From WHSW01 sp963846165 (GTDB lineage: Bacteria > Actinomycetota > Thermoleophilia > Solirubrobacterales > 70-9): DNA of 64,000 nt. The position numbers and the translations under genes were made by a program. The DNA lies in NCBI GenBank assembly GCA_963846165.1, contig CAWJUU010000009.1, positions 310,001 to 374,000 on the forward strand, in the 5' to 3' direction. The notes beneath the pieces were generated by a model. The model was not told the DNA's origin, did no database searches, and worked only from the letters and a program-made list of their open reading frames with translations. Position 1 is the stretch's first letter, and each line of letters begins with the position of its first letter. Below are positions 39,239-48,639 of this stretch, piece after piece.

Positions 39239-41263
39239 TTACCGGGCGACCGCGTCGCGCGCGCGCAGCGCCGCGGTCACCCGCTCGGCGACCGCTGGGC
39301 CCGTGAGCCCGACCTCCTCGCGCAGCAGCGCCGGCTTGCCGTGGGTGACGTAGCGGTCGGGGAGGCCGATTCGCATCACCCGCGCGCGCTCGGCGACCGC
39401 GTCGGCGAACGCGTCCTCGACCTGCTCGAGCACTGCCGAGCCGAAGCCGCCCGCGAGGACGTTCTCCTCGACCGTGACGACCAGCTCGTGCTCGGCCGCC
39501 AGCCGTTCGATTAGCGCCTCGTCGAGCGGCTTGGCAAAGCGCGCGTCGGCGACCGTCACGCTGAGGTCGTGCTCGGCGAGGATCGCGGCGGCGTCGAGCG
39601 CCACCCGGACGCCGTAGCCGTAGCCGACCAGCGCCACCCTCTCTCCCTCCCTCAGCACCTCGCCGGTGCCGATCGGGATCTCGCGGGCGCGGTCGGGGAG
39701 CGGCACCCCCTCGGCGGTGCCCCGCGGGTAGCGGAAGGCGATCGGCCCGTCGTCGTGGGTGAGCGCGGTGCGCAGCATGTGGCAGAGCATCGCCTCGTCG
39801 CGCGGCGCCATCACGACCACGTTCGGCAGCGCCCGGAGGTAGGAGACGTCGAAGGCGCCGTGATGGGTCGGGCCGTCGTCGCCGACGAGCCCGGCGCGGT
39901 CCATGGCGAAGACCACGTTGAGCTTCTGCAGGCAGACGTCGTGGACGAGCTGGTCATAGGCGCGCTGGAGGAAGGTCGAGTAGATCGCGCACACGGGCTT
40001 CGCCCCTTGGGTCGCGAGCCCGGCGGCGAACAGGACCGCGTCCTGCTCGGCGATGCCGACGTCGTAGTACTGCTCCGGGCACTCCTTCTCGAGTGCGGTC
40101 AGCCCGGTACCGCCGGCCATCGCCGCGGTGATCCCGATCACCCGCTTGTCGCGCTTTGCCTCGACCACGAGCGCGTCGCCGAAGACCGAGGTGTATGCGG
40201 GCGGGGGCTTGGCGAACTCCTCGGGGCGCTTGCCCTCGGCCATCTCACCGCGGGTCAGAGGCGGCTTCGCCGCGGGCTTTGGCGCCGGCTTGCCCTCGAC
40301 GATCGAGCCCGGCTTGGCCGCGTGCCACTTCTCCATCCCCTCGAGCCCACCCTCCTCGGCGGGCTCGAAGCCCTTGCCCTTGACGGTCTGGATGTGGACG
40401 ACGACCGGCCGGTCGGCCTCCAGCGCCGGCTCGAGCGCCTGCCGCAGCGCGGCGACGTCGTGGCCGTCGATCGGGCCGACGTAGGCGAGGTCGAGTTCCT
40501 CGAACAGCAGCCCCGGGGCCGCGTAGGCCTTGATCGCCGACTTGAGCTCCGGGCCGAGGCGCTCGATCTGGCGCCCGAGTCCCAGCGGCAGCTTCGTCAG
40601 CCGGTCCTCGACGTCCTCGCGCGCGTGGTGAAGGCGTGGGTGCAACCGGAAGCGCTGGAAGTAGCGCGAGAGCGCGCCGACGTTGGGAGAGATCGACATC
40701 CCGTTGTCGTTGAGCACGATCACGATCGGGGTCTGCAGCCCGCCGGCGTTGTGGAGCGCCTCGAACGCGACCCCGCCGGTGAGCGCGCCGTCGCCGATTA
40801 CCGCGACCACCCTGCCGTCCTCGCCGATCCCGTGGCGCATCGCCTCCTTCAGTCCGACCGCGTAGCCGATCGAGGTCGAGGCGTGGCCGGCGCCCATGAT
40901 GTCGTGCTCGGACTCGAACACCGAGCAAAACGGCGCCAGGCCGTCGTACTGGCGGATCGTCTCCAGCCGCTCGCGCCGCCCGGTGAGCACCTTGTGGGGA
41001 TAGGCCTGGTGGCCGACGTCCCAGAGGATCTTGTCGCGCGGGGAGTCGAGCAGGCTATGCAGGACCGTGGTCAGCTCGCAGGTGCCGAGGTTGGCGCCGA
41101 AGTGCCCGCCGATCTCGCCGATCACCTCGATGATCAGCTCGCGGATCTCCTGCGAGATCTGGGCGAGCTCCTCGTCGGAACGGCCGCTGAGGTCGTCGGG
41201 CGAGTCGATCGAGTCGAGCAGGCGCTCTGGCGCGCCCTGGGGCTGTTCCGGGTCGGTGCTCAC
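39239..41263 (-). CDS. dxs: 1-deoxy-D-xylulose-5-phosphate synthase
   Basis: First enzyme of the MEP isoprenoid pathway, joining pyruvate and glyceraldehyde-3-phosphate with thiamin diphosphate. The TPP motif is GDGALTGGVAFEALHNAGG near residue 155 (ending NDNGMSIS). The pyrimidine-domain motif AEQDAVLFAAGLA and the substrate-loop sequence GPTHHGAFDVSY lie in the second half. 674 residues is somewhat above the usual 620-640; an Ala/Pro/Lys-rich insert around residue 310-340 explains the excess. The prenyl synthase nearby uses its end product. Confidence 0.96.
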   Translation of the reverse strand: MSTDPEQPQGAPERLLDSIDSPDDLSGRSDEELAQISQEIRELIIEVIGEIGGHFGANLGTCELTTVLHSLLDSPRDKILWDVGHQAYPHKVLTGRRERLETIRQYDGLAPFCSVFESEHDIMGAGHASTSIGYAVGLKEAMRHGIGEDGRVVAVIGDGALTGGVAFEALHNAGGLQTPIVIVLNDNGMSISPNVGALSRYFQRFRLHPRLHHAREDVEDRLTKLPLGLGRQIERLGPELKSAIKAYAAPGLLFEELDLAYVGPIDGHDVAALRQALEPALEADRPVVVHIQTVKGKGFEPAEEGGLEGMEKWHAAKPGSIVEGKPAPKPAAKPPLTRGEMAEGKRPEEFAKPPPAYTSVFGDALVVEAKRDKRVIGITAAMAGGTGLTALEKECPEQYYDVGIAEQDAVLFAAGLATQGAKPVCAIYSTFLQRAYDQLVHDVCLQKLNVVFAMDRAGLVGDDGPTHHGAFDVSYLRALPNVVVMAPRDEAMLCHMLRTALTHDDGPIAFRYPRGTAEGVPLPDRAREIPIGTGEVLREGERVALVGYGYGVRVALDAAAILAEHDLSVTVADARFAKPLDEALIERLAAEHELVVTVEENVLAGGFGSAVLEQVEDAFADAVAERARVMRIGLPDRYVTHGKPALLREEVGLTGPAVAERVTAALRARDAVAR

Positions 41264-41305
41264 CGCGAGGCGAGAGATTGTCGCAGCCCGTTAGCTTGAG
41301 GCTCC

Positions 41306-41989
41306 GTGCTGGGGCTGCTCTACGACATCCACGGAAACCTGCCGGCGCTCGAGGCGGTGCTCGCCGACGCCGATCGCGCCGGGGTCGAGCGCTTCGTGCT
41401 CGGCGGCGACTACGCACTGTTCGGCGCCTGGCCCGCGGACACCATCAAGCGGCTTCGCGAGTTGGACGCGAGCTGGATCCGCGGCAACGTCGACCGCTGG
41501 GCCGACGACCCCGGCGAGGACGAGCTCGCGGCCCAGGTCCGGGGCGCGATCGCGCGTTGCCGCGAGCTGCTCGATCGCGATTCGGTCGCCGAGCTCGGCG
41601 CCCTGCCGGAGCGGCTCGTCCTCGGCGACACGCTTTACTGCCACGCCTCCCCGATCTCGGATGTGCGCGGCTTCGCGCCAACTCCCTCCGCCGACGACGC
41701 TGAGCTGCTCGCCGGTGTCGAGGAGTCGCGGGTGGTCCTCGGCCATACGCACCTGCAGTTCTCCCGCACGACCGACTCGGGGATCGAGCTCGTCAACCCG
41801 GGCAGCGTCGGCATCCCCTGTGACGGCGATCACCGCGCCGCCTGGGCGCTGGTGCTCGCCGACCGAACCGTTCGGATGCGCCGCGTGGCCTACGACTTCC
41901 AGGCCAGCGCCGACGCGGTCCGCGACGTCCTCGGCGACTCCGGCGAGACCGCGGCGCGGCGGATCGAGCAGGCTCGTTTCGACGTCTGA
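41306..41989 (+). CDS. YfcE/MJ0936-type metallophosphoesterase
   Basis: A calcineurin-like phosphodiesterase of 227 residues. Metal-binding motifs are DIHGNLPALEAVL, GGDYALFG, RGNVDRW, CHASP and LGHTHLQF, with GSVGIP at the end. Family members cleave phosphodiesters or phosphoproteins of unknown identity. It is divergent from dxs, with 42 bp between starts. GTG start at 41306. Confidence 0.88.
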   Translation: MLGLLYDIHGNLPALEAVLADADRAGVERFVLGGDYALFGAWPADTIKRLRELDASWIRGNVDRWADDPGEDELAAQVRGAIARCRELLDRDSVAELGALPERLVLGDTLYCHASPISDVRGFAPTPSADDAELLAGVEESRVVLGHTHLQFSRTTDSGIELVNPGSVGIPCDGDHRAAWALVLADRTVRMRRVAYDFQASADAVRDVLGDSGETAARRIEQARFDV

Positions 41990-42001
41990 GCGGGCGCACG
42001 G

Positions 42002-42874
42002 TCAGCGCCTGCGGGTGTGGATGAAGTCGGTGACCAGCTCGAGATCGGCGGTCTGGCCGTCGGCCTCGGCGAGCGCTGCGCGCGCCTTGGTGTGCGACTC
42101 GGCGGCCAGCTCGCGGGCGCGGTCGAGCCCGTAGACGCTCACGTAGGTGAGCTTGCCATGGCGTTCGTCGGACCCCTGCGGCTTACCGAGCTGCTCGTCA
42201 GAGCCGGTGACGTCGAGGATGTCGTCGACGATCTGGAACAGGACCCCGAGCTCGGCGGCGAAGCGGCGGTAGGGGTCGAGCTCGGGTTCCGGGAGGCCGG
42301 CGAGGATCAGCGGCACGGCGACACTGGCGGCGATCAGGCGGCCGGTCTTCAGCGAATGAAGCTCGCGAAGCTCGTCCGCATCGAGCTCACCGGCGGCCGT
42401 CACGTCCCGGTACTGACCGCCGACCATCCCCCCCACCCCGGTCGCCCAGGCGAGCTCGGCCAGCGCCGCGAGCACGCGATCGGGCTCGCCGGCCTGTCGC
42501 TCGCTGAACAGTCGGATCGCCTCCGCGAACAGGCCATCGCCGGCGAGGATCGCAACGTCCTCGCCGTGGACGACGTGCGAGGTCGGACGCCCGCGCCGCA
42601 GCTCGTCGTCGTCCATCGCGGGCAGGTCATCGTGGATCAACGAGTAGGTGTGGATGAGCTCGATCGCCGCGGCGGCCGGCAGCACCTCGGACGGGTCGGT
42701 GCCGGCCGAGCGCGCCGCAGCGAGGCAGAGCACGGGCCGAATCCGCTTCCCGCCCGCGAGCAGCGAGTAGCGCATCGCCTCGTCGAGACCCGCGGTTGCG
42801 GCACGCTCGGAGAAGCGAAGTTCCTCCAGGTATTGCTCGACCAGCTCGCGCAGGTCGTCCGGGTACGCGGCCAA
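42002..42874 (-). CDS. Polyprenyl (geranyl/farnesyl-type) diphosphate synthase
   Basis: Chain-elongating isoprenyl diphosphate synthase. The first Asp-rich motif is DDLPAMDDDELRRG near residue 85 and the second is VDDILDVTGSDEQLGK near 215. LLAGGKRIRP is the usual IPP-binding stretch. A product chain length cannot be fixed by eye, though the 290-residue size and lack of a large residue before the first motif fit farnesyl or geranylgeranyl. It is translated after the small gene at 42878. Confidence 0.93.
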   Translation of the reverse strand: MAAYPDDLRELVEQYLEELRFSERAATAGLDEAMRYSLLAGGKRIRPVLCLAAARSAGTDPSEVLPAAAAIELIHTYSLIHDDLPAMDDDELRRGRPTSHVVHGEDVAILAGDGLFAEAIRLFSERQAGEPDRVLAALAELAWATGVGGMVGGQYRDVTAAGELDADELRELHSLKTGRLIAASVAVPLILAGLPEPELDPYRRFAAELGVLFQIVDDILDVTGSDEQLGKPQGSDERHGKLTYVSVYGLDRARELAAESHTKARAALAEADGQTADLELVTDFIHTRRR

Positions 42875-42877
42875 CCG

Positions 42878-43075
42878 TCAATCCCCGTCGGCGTCGGCCT
42901 CGCGCAGCGCGCGATCGATCTCGTTTCCGGCCTCGCTGACCAGCTCGGCCGCCTCACGCGCAAGCTCGGCCGCCTGCTCGTCGCCGACCTCGGGATCGCG
43001 CAGCCGCTCGGCCAGCTCGCGCAAGCGCGCGGCCGCGGCCCGCACCTCGGCGACCGGATCAGCGCCCGGGGTCAC
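42878..43075 (-). CDS. Small helical protein, possibly XseB-like
   Basis: A 65-residue protein of almost pure heptad helix (AEVRAAAARLRELAERLR, AGNEIDRALREADADGD). Its place between nusB and the prenyl synthase is where xseB, the small subunit of exonuclease VII, often sits, and the size fits. But the usual LEEIV...LESGEL signature is not clear and no xseA is present in the window. It overlaps nusB by 4 bases. Confidence 0.5.
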   Translation of the reverse strand: MTPGADPVAEVRAAAARLRELAERLRDPEVGDEQAAELAREAAELVSEAGNEIDRALREADADGD

Positions 43076-43455
43076 GACGGTGCCTCCTCGAGCTCGCGTG
43101 CCGCCGAGCCGAGGATCCCGTTGACGAACCCGGGCGCATCCGCGCCGCAGAACTCCTTCGCCAGGTTGACCGCTTCGTCGATCGCGACCTCGACCGGGAC
43201 GTCATCCAGGTAGCGCATCTCGTAGAGCGCTACACGCATGACGCACCGCTCCAACGGCGCTATCCGCTCCAGGTCCCAGCCACGCGAGAGCCGGCCGATC
43301 TCCTCGTCGAGCGTGGCCAGCTCGGCATCCGACCCCTCCGCCAGCTGGCGCGTGAACGGCTTCGCCCCATCGAGCAACTCGGTGAGCGAGCGCCCGGTCA
43401 CCTCGCGCTGGTAGAGCGCGAAGACCGCGTCGCGGCGTTGGTCGGAGCGGCGCAT
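43072..43455 (-). CDS. nusB: Transcription antitermination factor NusB
   Basis: An all-helical RNA-binding protein of rRNA antitermination. 127 residues. Characteristic segments are RRDAVFALYQREVTG at the N-terminus, GWDLERIAPLERCVMRVALYEM in the middle and VAIDEAVNLAKEFCG with PGFVNGILG near the end. Located directly downstream of efp, with a 238-bp gap, in the usual efp-nusB order. Confidence 0.92.
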   Translation of the reverse strand: MRRSDQRRDAVFALYQREVTGRSLTELLDGAKPFTRQLAEGSDAELATLDEEIGRLSRGWDLERIAPLERCVMRVALYEMRYLDDVPVEVAIDEAVNLAKEFCGADAPGFVNGILGSAARELEEAPS

Positions 43456-43693
43456 TATTCGTCCAGCCTACGCGGTGGCCGCACGGCGACGCCCGCGCGG
43501 TGTCAGCACCCTCGACCTTGTCATCCGGCTTGCCGAGGTCGCGAATCTCGGGAATCTCAGGGCTGCCGGGAATCGTCGGGACTCCGGGCACGCCCTGCGC
43601 GCGGACGTGCGCCCCGAGGACGATCGCAGATCGGCGAGACCATCCTCACCGGCGCCACAGTTCGCCTGCTCCGACTCGGCAAACGACTTGCCG

Positions 43694-44258
43694 TCACGCG
43701 CGCGAGACGTACTCGCCGCTGCGGGTGTCGACGCGGACGCGGTCGCCCTCGTTGACGAACAGCGGCACCTGGACGATGACGCCGGACTCGAGCGTGGCGG
43801 GCTTGGTGCCGCCGCCCGAGGCGGTGTCGCCCTTGAGACCGGGGTCGGTTTGCTTGACGGTCATGTCGACCGCGCTCGGCGACCTGCACACCAGCGGGGC
43901 GTTCGTCGACCAGCAACAGCTCGACCGTGTCGTTGGGCATCACCCAGCGCATCTCGTCGGCGATCCCGTCGCGTGGGATCTCGACCTGCTCGTAGGAGTC
44001 GGTGTCCATGAGCACGGCGGCGTCGCCGGAGTCGTAGAGGTACTGCATCTTCTTCGTCTCCGTGCGCACCGGCCGGAACTTCTCCCCGGCGCGGAACGTC
44101 TTGTCGATCACCGAGCCGTCCTCGACCCGGCGCAGCTTCGAGCGCACGAAGGCGCCGCCCTTGCCCGGCTTGACGTGCTGGAACTCGATGATCCGGTAGA
44201 TCGTCCCCTCGACCTCGATGTGGGTCCCGTTCTTGAACTGGTTCGTGGAAATAGACAT
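43694..44258 (-). pseudogene. efp: Elongation factor P, frameshifted
   Basis: Helps ribosomes at polyproline stretches. Starting at the ATG 44258, the first domain is intact (NQFKNGTHIEVEGTIYRIIEF, HVKPGKGGAF with the modification-site loop). The frame is good to LLLVDERPAGVQV. The final OB domain (PSAVDMTVKQ through GDRVRVDTRSGEYVSRA) is read in another frame ending at 43694. One surplus base in the GTCGCCG stretch around 43870-43876 accounts for this. EF-P is widely conserved, so a sequence error or a real lesion must be told apart. Confidence 0.85.
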
Positions 44259-44269
44259 ATACTGTCCCC

Positions 44270-45706
44270 ATGCCCCTCGCGCTCGACGGCTACATCCGCG
44301 TCAGCCGGGTCGGGGCCCGCGCGGGTGAAGGCTACATCTCGCCCGACGTCCAGCGCGAGGCGATCGCCGGCTATGCGGCCGAGCTCGGCGGCGAGATCGT
44401 CGCCTGGCACGACGACCAGGACTACTCGGGCGGGGAGATCGAGCGTCCGGGCTTTAGAGCATCCTCGAGCGCCTAGAGGCGCGCGAGTCCGACGGCGTCG
44501 TGGTGATGAAGATCGACCGCTTCGCGCGCTCGGTCGCCGACGGCGCCGCGATCGTGCGCCGGATCGTCGATGCCGAGCAGGTCTTCGCCGCCTGCCAGGA
44601 ACGGATCGACCCCCGCACGCCCGAGGGCCAGTACATGCTCAACAGCTTCCTCAACAACGCCGAGCTGTTCCTGAACCAGGCGAAGGCGAGTTGGTGGGTG
44701 GCGAAGGCGCGAGCGGTGGCGCGCGGCGCCCACATCGGCCCGACCCCGATCGGCTATGCGCGCATCGCCAAGGGCGAGCCGCGCGGCGGATGCCTTGTCC
44801 CGGACCCGGTCTATGGGCCGGCGATCACGGGTCTGTTCAGTCGAGCCGCGAAGGCGCAAAGCGACGCGGAGCTCGCGCGCTGGATTAGCGACAAAGCGCC
44901 GCGCAAGACGGGCCAACCGTGGCAGTCCTCGGAGATCCGCCGCTGGCTTTCTAACCGCGTCTATCTCGGCGAGGTCCATTACGGAGAGCTCGCCAACGAA
45001 GCGGCGCACGATCCGCTGACCGACCCTGAGACCTTCGCCGCGCGCGCAGAGAGAGCCGGGAGCGCCCCGACGTGCCAACGGGCGCGGATTCCTGCTGGCG
45101 GGGCTCGTGCGGTGTGCGTGTTGCCGCTACAGCATGGGCGGCTTTAACTACGGCGGCGCGCGCGCCGCCACCCCCGTCTATCGCTGCTCTCGCGCCCGGG
45201 CACGAGGCTGTGCGGAGGCCTCGGTGATCGTCGCCAAGCGACTCGACGATCACGTCGCCGGCCTCGCGCGCGAACATCTGGCCGGGCTCGAGCTCGAAGC
45301 GGTCGACGCCGGCCTTGATCTGGCCGAGCTTGACCGGGCGGCAAGCGAAGCCGAGGCCGAGCTCGCCGAGTTCGCCGCTGACGTCACGGCGCGGCGACGG
45401 CTTGGATCTGAGCCGTGGCAGGCGGCGCTCGCCGCGCGCGCCGATGACCGCGACGCCAAGCGCGCGGCGCGAGACGAGGCCTACTCGACCAACCGGCTGG
45501 TCGCCGTTGCGCGGGATGTGGACGAGCTCGGCCACGACGACCTAGGCGACCTCTTGGGCGGGATGATCCGCCACGTCTTCGTCCGCCGCCGCCCGCGCGG
45601 CGCCGACGTCGCCGACCGGGTCCTGGTGATCTGGTCTGACGACACCCGCCGAATCGACGTCCCCGGCCCCCACCGCTCGGCCGTCTTTGAGCCCGTGCGG
45701 TGGTGA
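44270..45706 (+). pseudogene. Large serine recombinase, frame-broken twice
   Basis: Three frames join into one recombinase. The first has the catalytic N-terminus (GYIRVSRVG with the nucleophile Ser, DVQREAIAGYA, WHDDQDYSG). The second begins near 44460 and has KIDRFARSVADG, and the zinc-ribbon region follows in the third frame (LVRCACCRYSMGGF then C-terminal coiled coil). One missing base near 44453-44460 and one indel near 45085-45105 break it. Its start lies 11 bp from the efp start, in the opposite direction. Confidence 0.75.
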
Positions 45707-45860
45707 GGCAACCCGCCAACGATGATCATCATCGCGATCGTTTAGGCCCGCGACCAAGGTCGTGATCCCCTTGGCGATCGCGGTCGCGCTCGGCTCGCGC
45801 TGATTCGAGTTTCACGGCGTCGCCTCGAATCCGCGTACGGGAACGCGAAGCAGGGTGCGG

Positions 45861-46103
45861 TTAGGTACGCCCCGCCGCCAGCTGGGCGTCCTGGGCCTTG
45901 AGCCACACCCGCCACGCGAGGAGAACTCGATCAGGGTGGGGCTTGACGTGCTGGTACTGAGTCGCGGGTCGCAGGCCGTTAACCTCGCGCTTGGTCTTGG
46001 TCCACGCGACGCTGACTTCCTTTCGGCAACGCTTGCCGACGGCCACTCCGCACTCGGGGCATTCATACTCCAGCGCGGCGGTTGTCTCATCGAATCGGTC
46101 CAT
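45861..46103 (-). CDS. Phage-like zinc-ribbon protein
   Basis: An 80-residue protein with CPECGVAVGKRCRKEV, a CxxC and following cysteine typical of small zinc-binding phage proteins, and a basic C-terminal half (YQHVKPHPDRVLLAWRVWLK). ATG at 46103. Known in actinobacterial phage and plasmid clusters as zinc-finger-like proteins of unknown role. It is read opposite to the recombinase. Confidence 0.6.
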   Translation of the reverse strand: MDRFDETTAALEYECPECGVAVGKRCRKEVSVAWTKTKREVNGLRPATQYQHVKPHPDRVLLAWRVWLKAQDAQLAAGRT

Positions 46104-46149
46104 CGTGCTCCTTCTCCGGCACCTCGGCCGGGTTGTTGTCCTCGAGGTC

Positions 46150-46443
46150 TCACGCCAGAACCGCCGATTTGCGCTTGGCGCGCGCCGGACGGCGGCCTGC
46201 GCGGGTCCCGAACGCCTCTAGGGCGCGTCCGGCGCGCGCGCCGCTGTAGACGGCCACGCCAAGCCGGGGCTGTCGCGGGTCAGCGATGTTGCAGGTACCG
46301 ACGAGCTCGACCAACCCGGCGCCATCCGGGAAGCTGCAGGCGCGGTGGGTTCCCGCGGACCCCTCGCGGTGAGCGTCGAAGGCCTCGAGCGAGGTGAAGT
46401 GCCCGGAACAGGCCCGACAGTGGTAGCGGCAATGCACGCTCAC
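46150..46443 (-). CDS. FDXHR-type zinc-binding phage protein
   Basis: A 97-residue protein with HCRACSGHFTSLEAFDAHREG, the FDxHR motif that names a family of putative zinc-binding proteins from actinophages. A second HRACSFP repeat of the ligand set follows. GTG start at 46443. It overlaps the next upstream gene by 4 bases. The family function is unknown. Confidence 0.7.
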   Translation of the reverse strand: MSVHCRYHCRACSGHFTSLEAFDAHREGSAGTHRACSFPDGAGLVELVGTCNIADPRQPRLGVAVYSGARAGRALEAFGTRAGRRPARAKRKSAVLA

Positions 46444-46739
46444 GGCCCGACCTCTTGAACCGGTACCGAATCGCTAGTGCGATCTGGCTCAAGTGTCCCG
46501 GACCCGGTGTCGCGCTCGAGCTCGAGGTTGACGCGGCGGTAGAACTTCAAGACGCGCGAGAGCCACGACTGGGTGTGGCCGAAGCGAGCGCCAGCAGCGG
46601 CTCGATCGGCGCTGGCGGCACTACCAGACCAGTCTCGACGCTGTGCGGGGGTGAGCGGATAGCGGGCTCCAAAAAAACGTGGCGGCATCCAACCGCTCGG
46701 GGCCGGGCGGCGCGTGATCTCTCCGAGAAAGGCGGACAA
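46440..46739 (-). CDS. Hypothetical protein, possible HTH
   Basis: A 99-residue frame that overlaps the FDXHR gene by 4 bases. The segment DRAAAGARFGHTQSWLSRVLKFYRRV (positions about 44-69 of the protein) could be a helix-turn-helix. The N-terminal 35 residues have poor composition, so the true start may be internal. Its upstream end marks the border with the glyoxalase gene. Confidence 0.4.
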   Translation of the reverse strand: MSAFLGEITRRPAPSGWMPPRFFGARYPLTPAQRRDWSGSAASADRAAAGARFGHTQSWLSRVLKFYRRVNLELERDTGSGTLEPDRTSDSVPVQEVGP

Positions 46740-46778
46740 TCACGTGTTTACCCAGTACCAACAGGAGGGAGCGCGAAC

Positions 46779-47258
46779 ATGAACGACGAACGGCCGAGCT
46801 CGGACGCCGAGGGCTTTCCGGCACCCGACGAAGGGATCCTGGTGACCCACTTCCTGATCGTGCGAAACGTCGCCCGGTCGAGGGCGTTCTACTCCGACGT
46901 ATTGGGAGGTGAGGTCGTCCTGGAGGAGAACCCCTGCACCGTCAAGCTCGCCAACAGCTGGATCATCATGAACTTCGGCGGAGGGCCGACGCCCGATAAG
47001 CCGGACATCTCGGTCGTTCCCTACGAGCCCTCGAACGAGGTCTCGAGCTTCCTCAACCTCAGGGTCGCCGACATCGCGGCCTGCTACCGCGACTGGAAGG
47101 CCAAGGGAGCGGAGTTCGTCACCGAGCCGATCGACCGCGTCTCCGAGGTGCGCTGCTACATGCGCGACCCCGACGGCTATCTGATCGAGGTCGGTCAGGC
47201 AACCGGAATCCTCGAGGGAAAGTTCGCGAAGAAGCGGCCCGAGGACCTGCCCGGCTAG
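46779..47258 (+). CDS. Glyoxalase/bleomycin-resistance (VOC) family protein
   Basis: A 159-residue VOC-fold protein starting at an ATG with AGGAGGGA upstream. TRNVARSRAFYSDVLGG-type N-terminal helix (VRNVARSRAFYSDVLGG) and MRDPDGYLIEVGQ near the C-terminus carry the metal-site residues of the fold. Substrate unknown; the family includes dioxygenases, isomerases and drug-binding proteins. Confidence 0.85.
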   Translation: MNDERPSSDAEGFPAPDEGILVTHFLIVRNVARSRAFYSDVLGGEVVLEENPCTVKLANSWIIMNFGGGPTPDKPDISVVPYEPSNEVSSFLNLRVADIAACYRDWKAKGAEFVTEPIDRVSEVRCYMRDPDGYLIEVGQATGILEGKFAKKRPEDLPG

Positions 47259-47341
47259 GGGCTCCGCCACATCACGCGACGAACTTCTACTCCGCCAGCG
47301 GGTTCGGCACCGCGCGGGCGAGGACGCGGCTCCCGTCGGGC

Positions 47342-47563
47342 TTGATCACGATGCAGCCGACGTGGCCGGGCGTCACCTTCAACAACGCCGGCGACGACGT
47401 GCATGCGGTCGACTCGATGGCGCCGCTGATCGCCGGCGCCCAGCGCGCCCATGCCCAACGCCGAGTCGGCGCAGAGTACGAACTGCCCCAGGGGTTGATC
47501 GACCTGGCGTCGGTGTGCGAGCTGCTCGCCGCCGACTTGCCGGCGCCGACTGCGCGCCGCTAG
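47342..47563 (+). CDS. Possible small protein or remnant
   Basis: A 73-residue frame (TTG start) containing WPGVTFNNAGDDVHAVDSMA and a helical end LASVCELLAADLPAPTA. The region 47259-47712 holds nothing else recognisable. No start signal is good and the frame continues open upstream for about 25 codons, so this may be the end of a decayed gene. Confidence 0.3.
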   Translation: MITMQPTWPGVTFNNAGDDVHAVDSMAPLIAGAQRAHAQRRVGAEYELPQGLIDLASVCELLAADLPAPTARR

Positions 47564-47712
47564 CCTCAGCCGTTGCGCCGACTGCCTAGCGAGAGTCTCT
47601 GACCAAGGTCAATCGCTGCCTGGCCGAGGGGCGGGCGCGATTGCGGCGGCTGGGCGCGATCTCATGATCAGGTGAAGCGCCGATCGCGCATCACCTGTGG
47701 CGATCGGAACGA

Positions 47713-48630
47713 TCAGATCGGGATCCGTCCGTTCGCCTCGCGCAGCACCGCCAGGCTCGCGTCCCAGGCGCGTCGCTCTCGAGCGCTGAGCTCGAGCATC
47801 AACGGCGTCCCCGCCCCGTCCGCGCCGACCGGGGCGGGCAGGCTCGCGCAAACGCCGTCCCCGACGCGGACGCTGACCGGCTCGAGCCTGCGCGCGTCTC
47901 GCACCACATGCTGAATCAGTTGTGCGGTCGCGAGGCCGATCGCGTGCGTCGTCGAGCCCTTCAGCGATCGAACCTCGTATGCCGCGTGGCGCACATGCTG
48001 CTCGATCTCGTCCAGCCGCTCGGCCGCGAGCGGCCGCCCGGACAGCCGGCCGAAGTCGGCCAGCGAGAACGCCCCTACCCGGGCGCTCTCAAACGGGAAG
48101 ACCGCCGAATCGCCGTGCTCCCCGATCACCCAGGCATGAATGTTCCCGGGATGTACCCCGAGCTCGACTGCCAGCAGCTCGCGAAGCCGCCACGAGTCGA
48201 GTGAGGTGCCGGTGCCGAAGACGTCCACGGGGCGGGACTCCCAACGTCGCGTCAGGTACTCGGTGAGCACATCGAGCGGGCTCGAGACCACGATCACCAC
48301 CCTCGGCAGCGCCTGCTCCAAGGCGTCTGCGACCTCGGTTGCCACGGCCAGGTTGTGGTCGAGCGTGTCCAGTCGCGTCTGGCCGGGCTGCGTGTGTTCG
48401 CCCGCGGTCAGCACCGCGATGTCGGCCGCCCGGATCGAGTCCATCAACCCGGCCTCGACCGCGCACTCGGGCAGTAGCGGGGCGGCATGCTGGAAGTCGA
48501 GCGCCTCGCCTCGAGCCCGCTCGTCATCGCGGTCGTAGAGGGTGAGCCGCGACGCGAGCCCGAGCTGCAGCAGCGGTCCCGCGCAGGCGACGCCGACAGC
48601 GCCACTTCCCAGGATGGCGACCGAGGTCAC
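47713..48630 (-). CDS. L-lactate/malate dehydrogenase family protein
   Basis: An NAD-dependent 2-hydroxyacid dehydrogenase of 305 residues. The dinucleotide loop is GSGAVGVACAGPL at residues 8-20, the catalytic region has GTGTSLDSWRLRELLA and the active-site His is in GEHGDSAVFPF. The usual SNPVD is altered to SSPLDVLTEY. The GTS-D stretch is LDH-like; the substrate arginine loop (ERARGE) is not clearly diagnostic, so LDH versus MDH stays open. Confidence 0.88.
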   Translation of the reverse strand: MTSVAILGSGAVGVACAGPLLQLGLASRLTLYDRDDERARGEALDFQHAAPLLPECAVEAGLMDSIRAADIAVLTAGEHTQPGQTRLDTLDHNLAVATEVADALEQALPRVVIVVSSPLDVLTEYLTRRWESRPVDVFGTGTSLDSWRLRELLAVELGVHPGNIHAWVIGEHGDSAVFPFESARVGAFSLADFGRLSGRPLAAERLDEIEQHVRHAAYEVRSLKGSTTHAIGLATAQLIQHVVRDARRLEPVSVRVGDGVCASLPAPVGADGAGTPLMLELSARERRAWDASLAVLREANGRIPI

Positions 48631-48639
48631 CCGCCGACT

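Noticed and set aside
39569..41299. A 576-codon plus-strand frame opposite dxs
   Set aside because: Shadow of dxs; low-complexity translation and no family pattern.
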